DNA from: Posidoniimonas polymericola
Lineage (GTDB): Bacteria; Planctomycetota; Planctomycetia; Pirellulales; Lacipirellulaceae
Length of the DNA stretch: 64,000 nucleotides
NCBI RefSeq assembly: GCF_007859935.1
Contig: NZ_SJPO01000001.1
Location: 975,301 to 1,039,300, forward strand
Direction: 5' to 3'
Positions 10,999-19,978 of the stretch are shown piece by piece. Below the pieces are notes generated by a model that was given only the letters and a program-made list of their open reading frames with translations, was not told where the DNA came from and ran no database searches. The number at the start of each line of letters is the position of its first letter. The stretch's first letter is position 1. A program made the translations under genes and the position numbers.

Positions 10999-11306
10999 GA
11001 TTGCTCGACTGGCTGCTCGGCTGAAAAGCGACAGACCGCCGCGGACAGGGGTGAGTTCCGCGGGGACGGCTGGTTCGAAAAGTCAAAGTTTTTTAGTTTG
11101 ATTCCCTATCTTCGGCCTCAACGATAGTCGATGGCAATTGCGATTCACGTAGTTGTCTGAATAAAGGGCCGGGTGTCGTGTAGCAACGCGGGAGACGTGT
11201 CGGCCTTTGGGCCCGCTTTTGCGACACCCGGTAACGTCCTGCCTCCCACCGCTAGCGAGGTTGATAAGCTAGAGGGGCTCGCTCCCCGCACCGCTACCCA
11301 ACCCGC
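10999..11306. other. Divergent regulatory region between XylR-type gene and dehydrogenase
   Basis: 308 nt without coding potential. It contains an AT-rich patch unusual for this genome (about 11077-11110) holding the inverted repeat annotated at 11083-11101. This is the likely autoregulatory region of the XylR-type gene. No clear promoter hexamers for the plus-strand gene. Confidence 0.4.
11083..11101. promoter_or_regulatory. Candidate operator
   Basis: TCAAA (11083-11087) and TTTGA (11097-11101) form a perfect inverted repeat around a 9-nt T-rich spacer, 85 nt upstream of the XylR-type start. The spacing fits a dimeric regulator; the assignment is inference. Confidence 0.3.
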
Positions 11307-12197
11307 ATGAATCCGACGCAAAACAACCCGGTCGGCGTGATCGGCCTCGGCTTGCTCGGCTCGGCCCTGGCCGAGCGGCTGGTGGGGGCCGGCTTCGAAG
11401 TGCGGGTCTGGAACCGTTCGCGCGAGAAGGCGGCAGAGCTGCTGAAACTCGGGGCAAAGTGGTCCGACAACCCGCTGGCCGAGTGCAGCCGCGTGGTGGT
11501 TTGCCTGTACACGACCGAGGTGGTCGAGCAGGTGCTGCAGACGATGGTTCCGGCGATGCAGCCAGGCGGCACGATTGTCGACTGCACCACGGGTGACCCG
11601 GTTGGGTCGGCCAGGCTGGGCGAGCGGCTCGCAGGGCAGGGCGTTGGCTACCTTGAGTCGCCGATCGCCGCCTCGAGCGAGCAGACGCGGCGCGGGCAGG
11701 CGCTGGCGATTGTCGGCGGGCCGCGCGAGGTGTTCGATGCCCAGCAGGATATTTTCGCCGCCATCGCCGGCCAGACGCACTACGTCGGCGGCTGGGGCGC
11801 GGCGGCCAAGGTGAAGCTGGTCAACAACCTCATCCTCGGACTGAACCGCGCGGTGCTGGCCGAAGGCCTGGTGTTCGCCGAGCGGGTAGGGCTCGACCCA
11901 CGCACTACGCTCGAGGTGCTGCGGCAGGGCAACGCCTACTCGGGCGTGATGGACACCAAGGGCGCCAAGATGGTCGACGGCGATTTTGCGGTGCAGGCGA
12001 GGCTGTCGCAGCACGCCAAGGACATCCGCATTGTCCTTGATCAAGCGTCGCAGCACGGCGCGCGGCTTCCCCTGACCGAGCTGCACTTAGAGCTCCTGGC
12101 GCTCGGCGAGCGGCTCGGGTTTGGCGAAGACGACAACAGCAGCATCATCCGCGCCGTGCAGCACGCCGCCGCCCAGAGCGAGGCGATCGGTTCCTAG
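11307..12197 (+). CDS. NAD(P)-dependent beta-hydroxyacid dehydrogenase (3-hydroxyisobutyrate dehydrogenase family)
   Basis: 296 aa. A Rossmann motif GVIGLGLLGSALAERL lies at residues 9-24, with VWNRSREKAAEL after beta-2. The substrate-binding loop DCTTGDP replaces the usual DxST. The catalytic-lysine helix is AAAKVKLVNNLILGLNRAVLAE. The length is normal. The family oxidises beta-hydroxyacids and includes tartronate semialdehyde reductases; the substrate cannot be read from sequence. It precedes an exported Gfo/Idh protein and a symporter on the same strand, so a sugar-acid role is plausible. Confidence 0.88.
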   Translation: MNPTQNNPVGVIGLGLLGSALAERLVGAGFEVRVWNRSREKAAELLKLGAKWSDNPLAECSRVVVCLYTTEVVEQVLQTMVPAMQPGGTIVDCTTGDPVGSARLGERLAGQGVGYLESPIAASSEQTRRGQALAIVGGPREVFDAQQDIFAAIAGQTHYVGGWGAAAKVKLVNNLILGLNRAVLAEGLVFAERVGLDPRTTLEVLRQGNAYSGVMDTKGAKMVDGDFAVQARLSQHAKDIRIVLDQASQHGARLPLTELHLELLALGERLGFGEDDNSSIIRAVQHAAAQSEAIGS

Positions 12198-12287
12198 CGT
12201 GCCTGGCCGACGCGTCTTGATCGTGCTGCCCGGCGTGCTCGCTTTATCCTCACTACACGACCCGCAAGACAGAGCAGGCAACGCCTC

Positions 12288-13580
12288 GTGAACCCCTCGA
12301 CCCGCCGCCATTTCTTGAAACTGGGCACCGCCTCCACCGCCGGCCTCGCGCTGGGGCGTTCTGCCCGCGCATCGTCGGCCAACGAGGCGGTGCGGATCGG
12401 CCTGGTCGGCTGCGGCGTCCGCGGCCGGTCGTTCCTGCAGCACGTCGTGGCGGTGTGCGACCCGGACCAGTCGCGGCTCGCCAAGGCGGCGGCCTCGGCC
12501 GGCGTCGGCGAGCGCGACGCGGTGACCGACCTGCGGCGGCTGCTCGACCGCTCCGACATCGACGCCGTGGTGATCGCCACGCCCGACCACTGGCACGCGC
12601 CGGCGGCGATCCTCGCCTGCCGGGCCGGCAAGCACGTGTACGTCGAGAAGCCGGTGAGCCACAACTTCCGCGAGTCGCAGCTGCTGATCCAGGCGGCCGA
12701 CCAGGCGGGCGTGACGGTGCAGCACGGCACGCAGCAGCGTTCGCGCAGGTTCACGCAGGACGCCATCGCTATGCTGCACGACGGCGCCATCGGCGACATC
12801 CTGGTGGCCAAGGCGTGGAACATCCAGCAGCGGGGCTCGATCGGCAACCACTCGCCCTCGCGCCCGCCTGAGGGGGTCGACTACGACACGTGGGTCGGCC
12901 CGGCCGAGTGGCTGCCCTTCCAGGAGAACCGGTTCCACTCCGACTGGCACTGGTGGCGGAACTTCGGCACCGGCGACATCGGCAACGACGGCGCCCACGA
13001 GATCGACTACGCCCGCTGGGGCCTCGGCGTCGACGCGTTGCCCAACCGCGTCACGGCCCTGGGCGGCAAGTACTTCTACGACGACGATCAGCAGTACCCC
13101 GACACGGCCACCTGCGGCTTCGAGTTCGACCTGCCCGGCGGCAAGACCCGGCAGCTGATGTTCGAGATGCGGCTGTGGACCCGCAACTACCCGATGAACT
13201 GCGACTCGGGCGTCGAGTTCTATGGGACCGAGGGGCAGATGTTCCTCAGCAAGCGGGGCAAGCTCCGCGTCGTCGGCCCCAACAACGAGAAGCTGCTCGA
13301 AAAACGGCCCGGCGACGAAGACCGCGAGGCGCACGTCAATAACTTTGTCGACGCCATCCGCGGCGACGCCGAGCTCAATGCGCCGCTCACCGAGGCGCAC
13401 CGCAGCATCGGCCTGATCCACTTGGCGAACATCGCCCTGCAGACCGGCGGGTCGCTGGCGTTCGAGCCGCAGGCCGAGCAGATCCTCGACAACCCGCAGG
13501 CGTCGCGGCTGCTTCGTCGCAGCTACCGCCGCGACGGCCACTGGTCGGTGCCCGAGGATGCGGAGCGTAGTGATGCCTGA
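12288..13580 (+). CDS. Tat-exported Gfo/Idh/MocA oxidoreductase
   Basis: 430 aa from GTG 12288. It has a twin-arginine signal (RRHFLK at residues 6-11, then a hydrophobic stretch to ARASSA). The Rossmann motif GLVGCGVRGRS and the family signature EKPVSHNFRESQ (Lys in the active-site EKP) follow, then the C-terminal beta-sheet domain. Family members oxidise or epimerise sugars with a tightly held NAD(P); Tat export of the folded enzyme is common in planctomycetes. Because it is exported, it is a poor candidate for the cytosolic apiose dehydrogenase of the proposed pathway. It overlaps the next gene by 8 nt. Confidence 0.92.
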   Translation: MNPSTRRHFLKLGTASTAGLALGRSARASSANEAVRIGLVGCGVRGRSFLQHVVAVCDPDQSRLAKAAASAGVGERDAVTDLRRLLDRSDIDAVVIATPDHWHAPAAILACRAGKHVYVEKPVSHNFRESQLLIQAADQAGVTVQHGTQQRSRRFTQDAIAMLHDGAIGDILVAKAWNIQQRGSIGNHSPSRPPEGVDYDTWVGPAEWLPFQENRFHSDWHWWRNFGTGDIGNDGAHEIDYARWGLGVDALPNRVTALGGKYFYDDDQQYPDTATCGFEFDLPGGKTRQLMFEMRLWTRNYPMNCDSGVEFYGTEGQMFLSKRGKLRVVGPNNEKLLEKRPGDEDREAHVNNFVDAIRGDAELNAPLTEAHRSIGLIHLANIALQTGGSLAFEPQAEQILDNPQASRLLRRSYRRDGHWSVPEDAERSDA

Positions 13581-14679
13581 CTTGCTCCCGAGCGACCTGC
13601 CAACCGAGTTGCCCGTAGCCCCCGGCTCTGCCGGGGGATCCATCTGTGGGCGGACGCGACCGAACGGCAATCCCCCGGCAGAGCCGGGGGCTACGAGTCG
13701 ATTGCTGCGGCTGACGCATCTGATCGGGGTTGTGGCGTTGCTCGCCGATTTCGCGGTTGCCGAAGAACCTCGCGTGCTGCGCGTTAGGCAATCACCCGGC
13801 CGCGTGGCCGTGAACGTCGGCGAACATCCGGTGATCACCTACGTCTACCACGACGACCAGATCTGTCGGCCGTACTTCTGCGACCTCTTCGGACCGGGCG
13901 AGGTCCGCGTCTCGCGCAATCACCCGCCGGTTGCCGGCGAGGACAAGGCCGACCACCCCGACTTCCACCCTGGGCTGTGGCTGGCGTTCGGCGAGCTGAG
14001 CGGCGCCGACAACTGGCGGCTCAAGGTTCCGGTTGAGCACGTCAGGCTGGTCCAGGAGCCCGTGGCCGACGGCGACGCGATCGCCTGGGCGGTCGAGAAC
14101 CGCTACGCCGACGCCGGTGGCGACGAGCTCTGCCGCGAGCGCTGCCGCTACGAGGTTCATTCGCTCCCGGCCGGCTACCTGCTGACCTGGGACAGCACCT
14201 TTTACAGCGACCAGCCGTTCTGGTTCGGCGATCAAGAAGAGATGGGCCTCGGTGTCAGGATGGCGACCCCGCTGCGGGTCGAGACGACCGCCGGCCTGCC
14301 CGACGGCACGGGCACGATCCTCGACAGCCAAGGCCGCAAGAACGCCGCGGAGGTGTGGGGCCAGACCGCGGACTGGGTCGACTACAGCGGCACGCAGGAC
14401 GACCAGCCGGCGGGAGTGGCGATCTTCTGCCCGCCGACCAACTTCCGCCCGACCTACTTCCACGCCCGCGATTACGGGTACATCTGCGCCAACGCGTTCT
14501 CGACCGCCGCTTTCAAGCTCGGCCCGCCGACCCGCACGACGGTCGAGCCGGGCGAGAGCCTGCGGCTGCGGTACGGCGTGCTGCTGCACGCGGGCAGCGA
14601 GTTGACGGCGGACCAGCTTGCCGGCGCTTATAAGCAGTATCTGAGCCTGATCCAACAAAAATCTCAGCAATCGGATTAA
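13573..14679 (+). CDS. DUF6807 (PmoA-like) family protein with repeat-encoded N-terminus
   Basis: 368 aa from ATG 13573, supported by GGAG about 8 nt upstream; ATG 13558 is an in-frame alternative. The body from about residue 65 matches the planctomycete DUF6807 family (YVYHDDQICRPYFCDL, HHP-like DKADHPDFHPGLWLAFGEL, DSTFYSDQPFWFGDQEEMGLG, RDYGYICANAF). The function is unknown; these proteins often sit next to Gfo/Idh proteins. A REPIN-like element (13615-13694) is read through in frame and encodes roughly residues 15-41, just before a hydrophobic signal-like segment (LIGVVALLADFAVA). A TTG at 13702 could instead be the true start. The stop codon lies at the edge of a 29-bp hairpin. Confidence 0.82.
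   Translation: MPDLLPSDLPTELPVAPGSAGGSICGRTRPNGNPPAEPGATSRLLRLTHLIGVVALLADFAVAEEPRVLRVRQSPGRVAVNVGEHPVITYVYHDDQICRPYFCDLFGPGEVRVSRNHPPVAGEDKADHPDFHPGLWLAFGELSGADNWRLKVPVEHVRLVQEPVADGDAIAWAVENRYADAGGDELCRERCRYEVHSLPAGYLLTWDSTFYSDQPFWFGDQEEMGLGVRMATPLRVETTAGLPDGTGTILDSQGRKNAAEVWGQTADWVDYSGTQDDQPAGVAIFCPPTNFRPTYFHARDYGYICANAFSTAAFKLGPPTRTTVEPGESLRLRYGVLLHAGSELTADQLAGAYKQYLSLIQQKSQQSD
13615..13694. repeat. REPIN-like twin hairpin, copy 2, inside a coding frame
   Basis: Perfect 24-nt inverted arms (13615-13638 and 13671-13694) are separated by 32 nt. The arms begin GTAGCCCCCGGC and are internally palindromic (CCCCCGGC tct GCCGGGGG). Same design and arm length as the element at 8824, with a different core. 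It lies in frame in the 5' part of the DUF6807 gene. Confidence 0.85.
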
Positions 14680-14743
14680 CCACAACGACACGACGGGCAC
14701 GACGCAAGCGTCTGTGCGTTGTGCCCGTCGTGTCGTTGTGGTT
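14678..14743. repeat. 29-bp hairpin, member of the CCAC-GCAC intergenic repeat family
   Basis: Arms 14678-14706 and 14715-14743 pair over 29 bp with a single G-T mismatch around an 8-nt loop. The outer arm reads AACCACAACGACACGACGGG. It starts at the stop codon of the DUF6807 gene and has no T tract, so it is not a classical terminator, though it could block exonucleases. Relatives lie at 27.1, 30.7, 33.2, 36.6 and 40.1 kb. Confidence 0.8.
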
Positions 14744-14803
14744 CCCTACTCACCTAATTCTCAAGACCGGCTTTGGTGACCGCCAAGTCGAAGCCAACGC
14801 ACG

Positions 14804-16516
14804 ATGCAGCCGATCGACTGGGCGATCCTTCCGATTTACCTGATTGGCATCACGGCGCTGGGGGCGTGGACCGCGCGGCGGGTGCACAGCTCGGGCGACT
14901 TCTTCATGCCCCGCCGGTTCGGCAAGGCGATGATGGTCACGTTCGCGTTCGGCACCGGCACCTCGAGCGACCAGGCCGTGACAGTCGCCTCGAAGACCTT
15001 GACCAACGGGCTGTCGGCAATCTGGTGGCAGTGGCTCTGGCTGCCGGCGACCCCGTTCTACTGGCTGATCGCCCCGGTGATGCGGCGGCTCCGCGCCACC
15101 ACCACGGCCGACGTCTACGAGCTGCGCTACGACCGCAGCGTCGGCGTGCTGTTCGCCGTGGTGGGCGTCGCGAGCCTGGCGGCCAAGATCGGCCTCTTGC
15201 TGGTCGGCGTCGGCGCGATGGTCGACGCGGTCACCGGCGGCGCGGTGAGCTCGACGCTCGCCATCTTTGTCGTGACCGTGCTGTTCGTCACCTACGGCAT
15301 GGCCGGCGGGTTGGGGGCGGCGATCGTTACCGACTTTGTGCAGGGGCTGATGACGGTGGTTTTCTCGTTCCTGCTGCTGCCGTTTGTGCTCAACGCTACC
15401 GGCGGCCTGGCGGCGGCCAAGGAGACCATCGCCGCCCACAACCCCGAGATGCTCAGCCTGGTGGTTCCGGGCAAGATCGACACGTTCTTTGTTGTGATGT
15501 TCTCGCTGCAGGCGCTGGTCGGCATTGTAGCGTACCCATTCATCATGGGCGTGTGCGGGGCCGGCCGCACCGAGCTCGACGGCCGCGTCGGCTTCATGTG
15601 CGGCAACATCCTCAAGCGGGTCTGCACCGCCGCCTGGAGCCTCACGGCGCTAGCCGCGGTCGCCTGGTACCTGCAGTCCGGCGCCGACCTTACCGCGATC
15701 ACGCCCGATCATCTGTACGGCAACATCGCCCGCGAGTTCCTGCCCGACGTGCTGCCGGGCCTGCTGGGGGTGTTCCTGGCGTGTCTGCTGGCGTCGATCA
15801 TGAGCTCGTGCGACGCGATCATGATCTCGTCCGCCGCGTTGTTCACCGAGAACGTCTACCGGCCGATCGTGCCCGACCGGCCAGAGAAGCACTACATCCA
15901 GGTGGGGCGGGTCTCGTCGCTGGCGGTGGTGAGCTGCGGCGTGCTGTTCGCCTTCTGGACGCCCGACGTGGTCGAGGCGCTCAACTTCTGGTTCAAGATC
16001 TCGCCGACGATCGGCATCGCGTTCTGGGTCGGCCTGCTGTGGCGTGGCGCCACGCCGGCCGGAGCATGGGCCGGCACACTGGCGGCGCTTGGCGGCTGGT
16101 TCGCCGCGACCCGCAGCGCGACCGCGCAGTGGCTCGCACAGTTTGACGCCGCCCGCGAGTGGCATGTCGTGACAGGCTCCGGCGACTCCCTCGGCGTAAA
16201 CGACCCATGGGTGATCCTGGCCTACATGACCGCCGGCGTGGCGGCGTGCGTCGTGGTGAGCCTGCTCACGCCCAAAACCCCTGCCGAGCGGCTGCAACGA
16301 TTCTACGACCTGACCCGCACGCCGATCACACCCGACGAAGAGATCGAGCGACCCTGCATGTTGCCGCTCGGCGTGGCGCCCGCCGAGCGGCCCATGCTCA
16401 CAACCTTCGCGGGTCTGGAGATTCCGATGCCGTCGGCGACTAGCTGGGCCGGCTTCGCCGCCGGCTGGGCGATGGTCGCGGCGCTGATCGGCGGGTTCTT
16501 GTGGATCGTGGGATAG
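14804..16516 (+). CDS. Sodium:solute symporter (SSS family)
   Basis: 570-aa inner-membrane transporter with about 13 predicted helices. N-terminal SSS features include YLIGITALGAWTARR, GDFFMPRRFGKAMM and FGTGTSSDQ. The later SLQALVGIVAYPFIMGVCGAGR and SIMSSCDAIMISSAALFTENVY correspond to the conserved TM8-TM9 sodium-binding region. A soluble C-terminal insert (about residues 500-545) is followed by a last helix. SSS proteins import sugars, sugar acids or amino acids with Na+. The adjacent rhamnosidase 55 nt downstream suggests a sugar or sugar-acid substrate. Confidence 0.92.
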   Translation: MQPIDWAILPIYLIGITALGAWTARRVHSSGDFFMPRRFGKAMMVTFAFGTGTSSDQAVTVASKTLTNGLSAIWWQWLWLPATPFYWLIAPVMRRLRATTTADVYELRYDRSVGVLFAVVGVASLAAKIGLLLVGVGAMVDAVTGGAVSSTLAIFVVTVLFVTYGMAGGLGAAIVTDFVQGLMTVVFSFLLLPFVLNATGGLAAAKETIAAHNPEMLSLVVPGKIDTFFVVMFSLQALVGIVAYPFIMGVCGAGRTELDGRVGFMCGNILKRVCTAAWSLTALAAVAWYLQSGADLTAITPDHLYGNIAREFLPDVLPGLLGVFLACLLASIMSSCDAIMISSAALFTENVYRPIVPDRPEKHYIQVGRVSSLAVVSCGVLFAFWTPDVVEALNFWFKISPTIGIAFWVGLLWRGATPAGAWAGTLAALGGWFAATRSATAQWLAQFDAAREWHVVTGSGDSLGVNDPWVILAYMTAGVAACVVVSLLTPKTPAERLQRFYDLTRTPITPDEEIERPCMLPLGVAPAERPMLTTFAGLEIPMPSATSWAGFAAGWAMVAALIGGFLWIVG

Positions 16517-16571
16517 ACGAGCTGCCCAGCCCGGTTGCGTGCGAGAGAGAATTGAAACCCAAGAGACTATC

Positions 16572-19500
16572 ATGCTGGCCCGCACCATCGCCTTATTGTT
16601 CGCTCTAGTCTTGCTGTCGGCGTGCGACGCGCGGGCTGCCGGGCTGACCGCCGAGAACCTGCGGTGCGAGCAGCTCCGCAACCCGACCGGCGTCGACGCC
16701 GTCCCGCCGCGGCTGAGCTGGACGCTGGCTTCCGACGAGCGTGGCCAATTGCAGACCGCCTACCAGCTGAGGGTGGCGTCGACGAAAGAGAAGCTCGCCG
16801 CCGGCGAGGCCGACCTGTGGGACACCGGCCGCGTCGAATCGGGCGAGTGCGTGCTGATTCCTTACGCCGGGCGGCCGCTGCACTCGCACCAGGCGTGCTA
16901 CTGGCATGTGCGTGTGTGGGGCCGCGAAGGGCGGCCCTCGCCTTGGAGCAAGCCGCAGCACTGGCTGATGGGTCTGCTCCACCAGAGCGACTGGACCGGC
17001 GCGTGGATCGGCCTGCCTGTCCCCGAGCGTATCGAGCACGTGCAGGACGCCGACTGGATCTGGCACAATGAAGCGGAGCCGACGAAAAGCGCGCCCGCCG
17101 GCGAACGCTACTTCCGCCGAGCGTTTGACGTGGACGGCGCCAAGCAGGTGCGTCGGGCCGTGTTCCGCATCACCGCCGACGACCGCGTCGACATCTACCT
17201 CAACGGCCGCAACCTCGGCAGCCGCAGCGGGCCGAACTCGACCAAGGAGCTGAGCGTCACACACCGGCTGCTCGCCGGCCGCAACGTGATCGCCGTCCGG
17301 GCGAAGAACGACGAGTCCGGCACACCCGCCGGGGTGATTGCGTGGCTCGAGATCCATTACGCCGATGGCAGCCGGCAGCTCGTTGCGTCTGACGCCGAGT
17401 GGCGCTCGCACAATACCGAGGAGGACGGCTGGCTTGAGTCTGATTTCGACGACTCCGCTTGGCGGCCGGTGAAGGTGCTCGGCGCAGTCGGCATGCAGCC
17501 GTGGGGCGATGTCCGCCACGCCGAGGACCGCACGCTGCCCGCTCGGCATCTCCGCAAGGAGTTCGCGATCGAGGGGCCGATCAAGCGGGCGGTCGTGTCG
17601 TATAGTGGACTCGGCGTGTCGGTGTTGCGGATCAACGGCCAGCGGATCGGCGACGCGGTGCTCTCGCCCGCCATGACGCAGTACGACAAGCGGGTCCCGT
17701 ATGTGACGCACGACGTAACCGCTGCGCTGCGGGAGGGCGACAACGCGGTGGGCATCGTGCTCGCCAACGGCCGCTACTATGCGCCCCGCAGCGAGGTCTA
17801 CGCCGCGATGGTCCAATACGGCACGCCCAAGCTCAACTTCTGCCTGTGGATCGAACGCCCCGACGGCAGCGTCACGCCCGTGGTTAGCGACGCCAGCTGG
17901 CGGCTGACCGACGAGGGGCCGGTCCGCGCCAACAACGAGTACGACGGCGAGCACTACGACGCCCGCCGAGAGTTACCCGGCTGGGACCAGCTGGGCTTCG
18001 ACGACTCCGACTGGCGCCCGGCCGAGGTGCTGCCCGAAGATCCCGCGGAGTTGTCGTCCGCGGGCATCGCGCCGATGCGTGTCATGCAGACGCTCAAGCC
18101 GGTGGGCCTTTCGGAGGTAAAGCCGGGCGTGTGGGTCTATGACCTGGGCCAGAACATGGTCGGCTGGTGCCGCCTCAAGGTGCAGGGCCCGGCCGGCGCG
18201 ACCGTCCGGCTACGCCACGCCGAAGTGCTGCGGCCTGACGGAATGATCGACGCGGCCAACCTCCGCACCGCCGAGGCGACCGACTCGTACACGCTGCGGG
18301 GCTTCTGCGACGAGGAGGTTTGGGAGCCCGAGTTCATTCTGCACGGCTTCCGCTACGTCGAGGTGACCGGCTGGCCGGGCGAGCCGACGCTCGAGAGCCT
18401 GGAAGGACGCGTCTTGCACGACGACCTCGAGGAGGTCGGCGAGTTTTCCTGCTCCAACGAGTTGCTTAATCAGGTCTACCAGAACGCGGTGTGGGGCTTC
18501 CGCGGCAACTACCGCTCGGTCCCGACCGACTGCCCGCAGCGTGACGAGCGGCAGGGTTGGCTGGGCGACCGGTTCGAGATAGCGCGGGGCGAGTCGTACG
18601 TGTTCGGCGTCGGCCCGCTGTACGCCAAGTGGCTCCGCGACATCCGCGACGCGCAGCGGCCATCGGGCAGCCTGCCCGATGTAGCGCCGACACACTGGCC
18701 GACGTTCTCCGACAACGTGGTTTGGCCGAGCGCGACGATCATCCTGCCGGACATGCTCCGCCGGCAGTACGCCGACCGCCAACCGACGCGCGAGCAGTAC
18801 GCGTGCAACAAACGCTGGGTGGAGTTCATGAGCGGTTTCGTCGAGGACGGCCTGATTAGCCGCGATAGCTACGGCGACTGGTGCGTCCCGCCCGAGGACC
18901 CGCACTTGATTCACTCGGAGGACCCCGCACGGATCACCGACACGACGCTCCTCGCCAGCGCGTTCTTCGCCTACGATCTCAGAGTGTTGAGTGAACAAGC
19001 AAAGCTCCTTGGCGAACCCCAGGAAGCGTCGCGGCTCGCCGCGCAGTCCGAGACGATGGCCCGGGCCATAAATGCCAAGTTCCTCAAGGACGGCCGCTAC
19101 GCCAACAACACGCAGACCTCGTCGGTAATCCCGCTGGCGCTTGGCGTCACTCCGTCCGACCAGCAGCAGGCGGTGTTCCACTCGCTGGTCGCCCGCATCG
19201 AGGGGAACGACCGCCACATCGCCACTGGTCTCGTCGGCGGCCAGCACCTGCTGCGGACGCTGACCGACGGCGGGCGGCCGGATCTGGCGTTCGCGATCGC
19301 CACGCAGCGCGACTACCCAAGCTGGGGATACATGGTCGACCAGGGCGCAACCACGATCTGGGAGCTCTGGAACGGCGTCACGGCCGACCCGGCGATGAAC
19401 TCACACAACCACGTGATGCTGGTTGGCGACCTCGTTACGTGGATGTACGAAGACCTGGCTGGCATCGCGCCGGACCCCGCGGCCGAGGGCTTCCGCAAGA

Positions 19501-19790
19501 TCTTGATGCGTCCCCAGCTGGTTCAGGGCCTCGATTGGGTGAAGTCCTCGCACCGCTCGCCCTACGGGAAAATCGAGAGCGCTTGGAGCAGAGCCGCCGG
19601 AGAGGTGAAATGGCGGGTTTGTATTCCCCCCGGCGCGACCGCCACGCTCATCATTCCGGCCGCCGGACCGATCGAAGTCAATGGCGTGACGGTGGAGGAC
19701 GCTGTTGAAAACACCAACGCAGCCGACGGCGTGACCCACTTCGAGTTCGGCAGCGGCGTGTACCGCTTCACATTCCCCTCCGGCGAATAG
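16572..19790 (+). CDS. Alpha-L-rhamnosidase, GH78, long form, putative lipoprotein
   Basis: 1072 aa from ATG 16572; the upstream in-frame extension is not conserved-looking. The signal peptide ends in LLSAC, a possible lipobox with Cys17 as the lipid site. Domains: an N-terminal beta domain (NPTGVDAVPPRLSW), an extra jelly-roll (about 170-285, DRVDIYLNGRNLGSRSG), the standard GH78 lectin-like domain (about 335-445), and an (alpha/alpha)6 barrel with the acidic motif TDCPQRDERQGWLGD (about 652-666) and Glu931 in TTIWELWNG, both hallmarks of GH78 catalysis. It inverts and releases L-rhamnose from glycans, probably in the periplasm. The extra module explains the unusual length. A second GH78 lies at 58 kb. 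Confidence 0.93.
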   Translation: MLARTIALLFALVLLSACDARAAGLTAENLRCEQLRNPTGVDAVPPRLSWTLASDERGQLQTAYQLRVASTKEKLAAGEADLWDTGRVESGECVLIPYAGRPLHSHQACYWHVRVWGREGRPSPWSKPQHWLMGLLHQSDWTGAWIGLPVPERIEHVQDADWIWHNEAEPTKSAPAGERYFRRAFDVDGAKQVRRAVFRITADDRVDIYLNGRNLGSRSGPNSTKELSVTHRLLAGRNVIAVRAKNDESGTPAGVIAWLEIHYADGSRQLVASDAEWRSHNTEEDGWLESDFDDSAWRPVKVLGAVGMQPWGDVRHAEDRTLPARHLRKEFAIEGPIKRAVVSYSGLGVSVLRINGQRIGDAVLSPAMTQYDKRVPYVTHDVTAALREGDNAVGIVLANGRYYAPRSEVYAAMVQYGTPKLNFCLWIERPDGSVTPVVSDASWRLTDEGPVRANNEYDGEHYDARRELPGWDQLGFDDSDWRPAEVLPEDPAELSSAGIAPMRVMQTLKPVGLSEVKPGVWVYDLGQNMVGWCRLKVQGPAGATVRLRHAEVLRPDGMIDAANLRTAEATDSYTLRGFCDEEVWEPEFILHGFRYVEVTGWPGEPTLESLEGRVLHDDLEEVGEFSCSNELLNQVYQNAVWGFRGNYRSVPTDCPQRDERQGWLGDRFEIARGESYVFGVGPLYAKWLRDIRDAQRPSGSLPDVAPTHWPTFSDNVVWPSATIILPDMLRRQYADRQPTREQYACNKRWVEFMSGFVEDGLISRDSYGDWCVPPEDPHLIHSEDPARITDTTLLASAFFAYDLRVLSEQAKLLGEPQEASRLAAQSETMARAINAKFLKDGRYANNTQTSSVIPLALGVTPSDQQQAVFHSLVARIEGNDRHIATGLVGGQHLLRTLTDGGRPDLAFAIATQRDYPSWGYMVDQGATTIWELWNGVTADPAMNSHNHVMLVGDLVTWMYEDLAGIAPDPAAEGFRKILMRPQLVQGLDWVKSSHRSPYGKIESAWSRAAGEVKWRVCIPPGATATLIIPAAGPIEVNGVTVEDAVENTNAADGVTHFEFGSGVYRFTFPSGE

Positions 19791-19978
19791 CCGGCAAATG
19801 GCTGGACGCGTTTCGGTGCGTGATTGTCCAGGTCGGAGCTCGGGCATTCGCGACCGGTGCGGCGGGCGAGTGGGTGACAACCGGCGAGCAATCGATGACA
19901 ATAGCTGCGCGGGGGGGGGCCGACGACATCGGGTCGACGCCGCGGCGCCCCGGTATTCTCTACTAAGGTGATTGCAGC

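Noticed and set aside
9713..11086. 457-codon minus-strand frame over the XylR-type gene
   Set aside because: Frame-shifted shadow; the 385-aa frame contains the sensor and AraC domains.
11307..12197. D-apionate oxidoisomerase
   Set aside because: It is a generic beta-hydroxyacid dehydrogenase by motif; nothing in the sequence points to the migration reaction, and it is 16 kb from the block.
12288..13580. D-apiose dehydrogenase (ApsD) for the proposed pathway
   Set aside because: It is Gfo/Idh-type as expected, but it carries a Tat signal and lies in another transcription unit; too little support.
12087..13838. 583-codon minus-strand frame
   Set aside because: Opposite the Tat Gfo/Idh gene, which has full family motifs; the minus frame shows none.
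14678..14743. Classical rho-independent terminator
   Set aside because: Strong stem but no T tract on either strand; kept as a repeat only.
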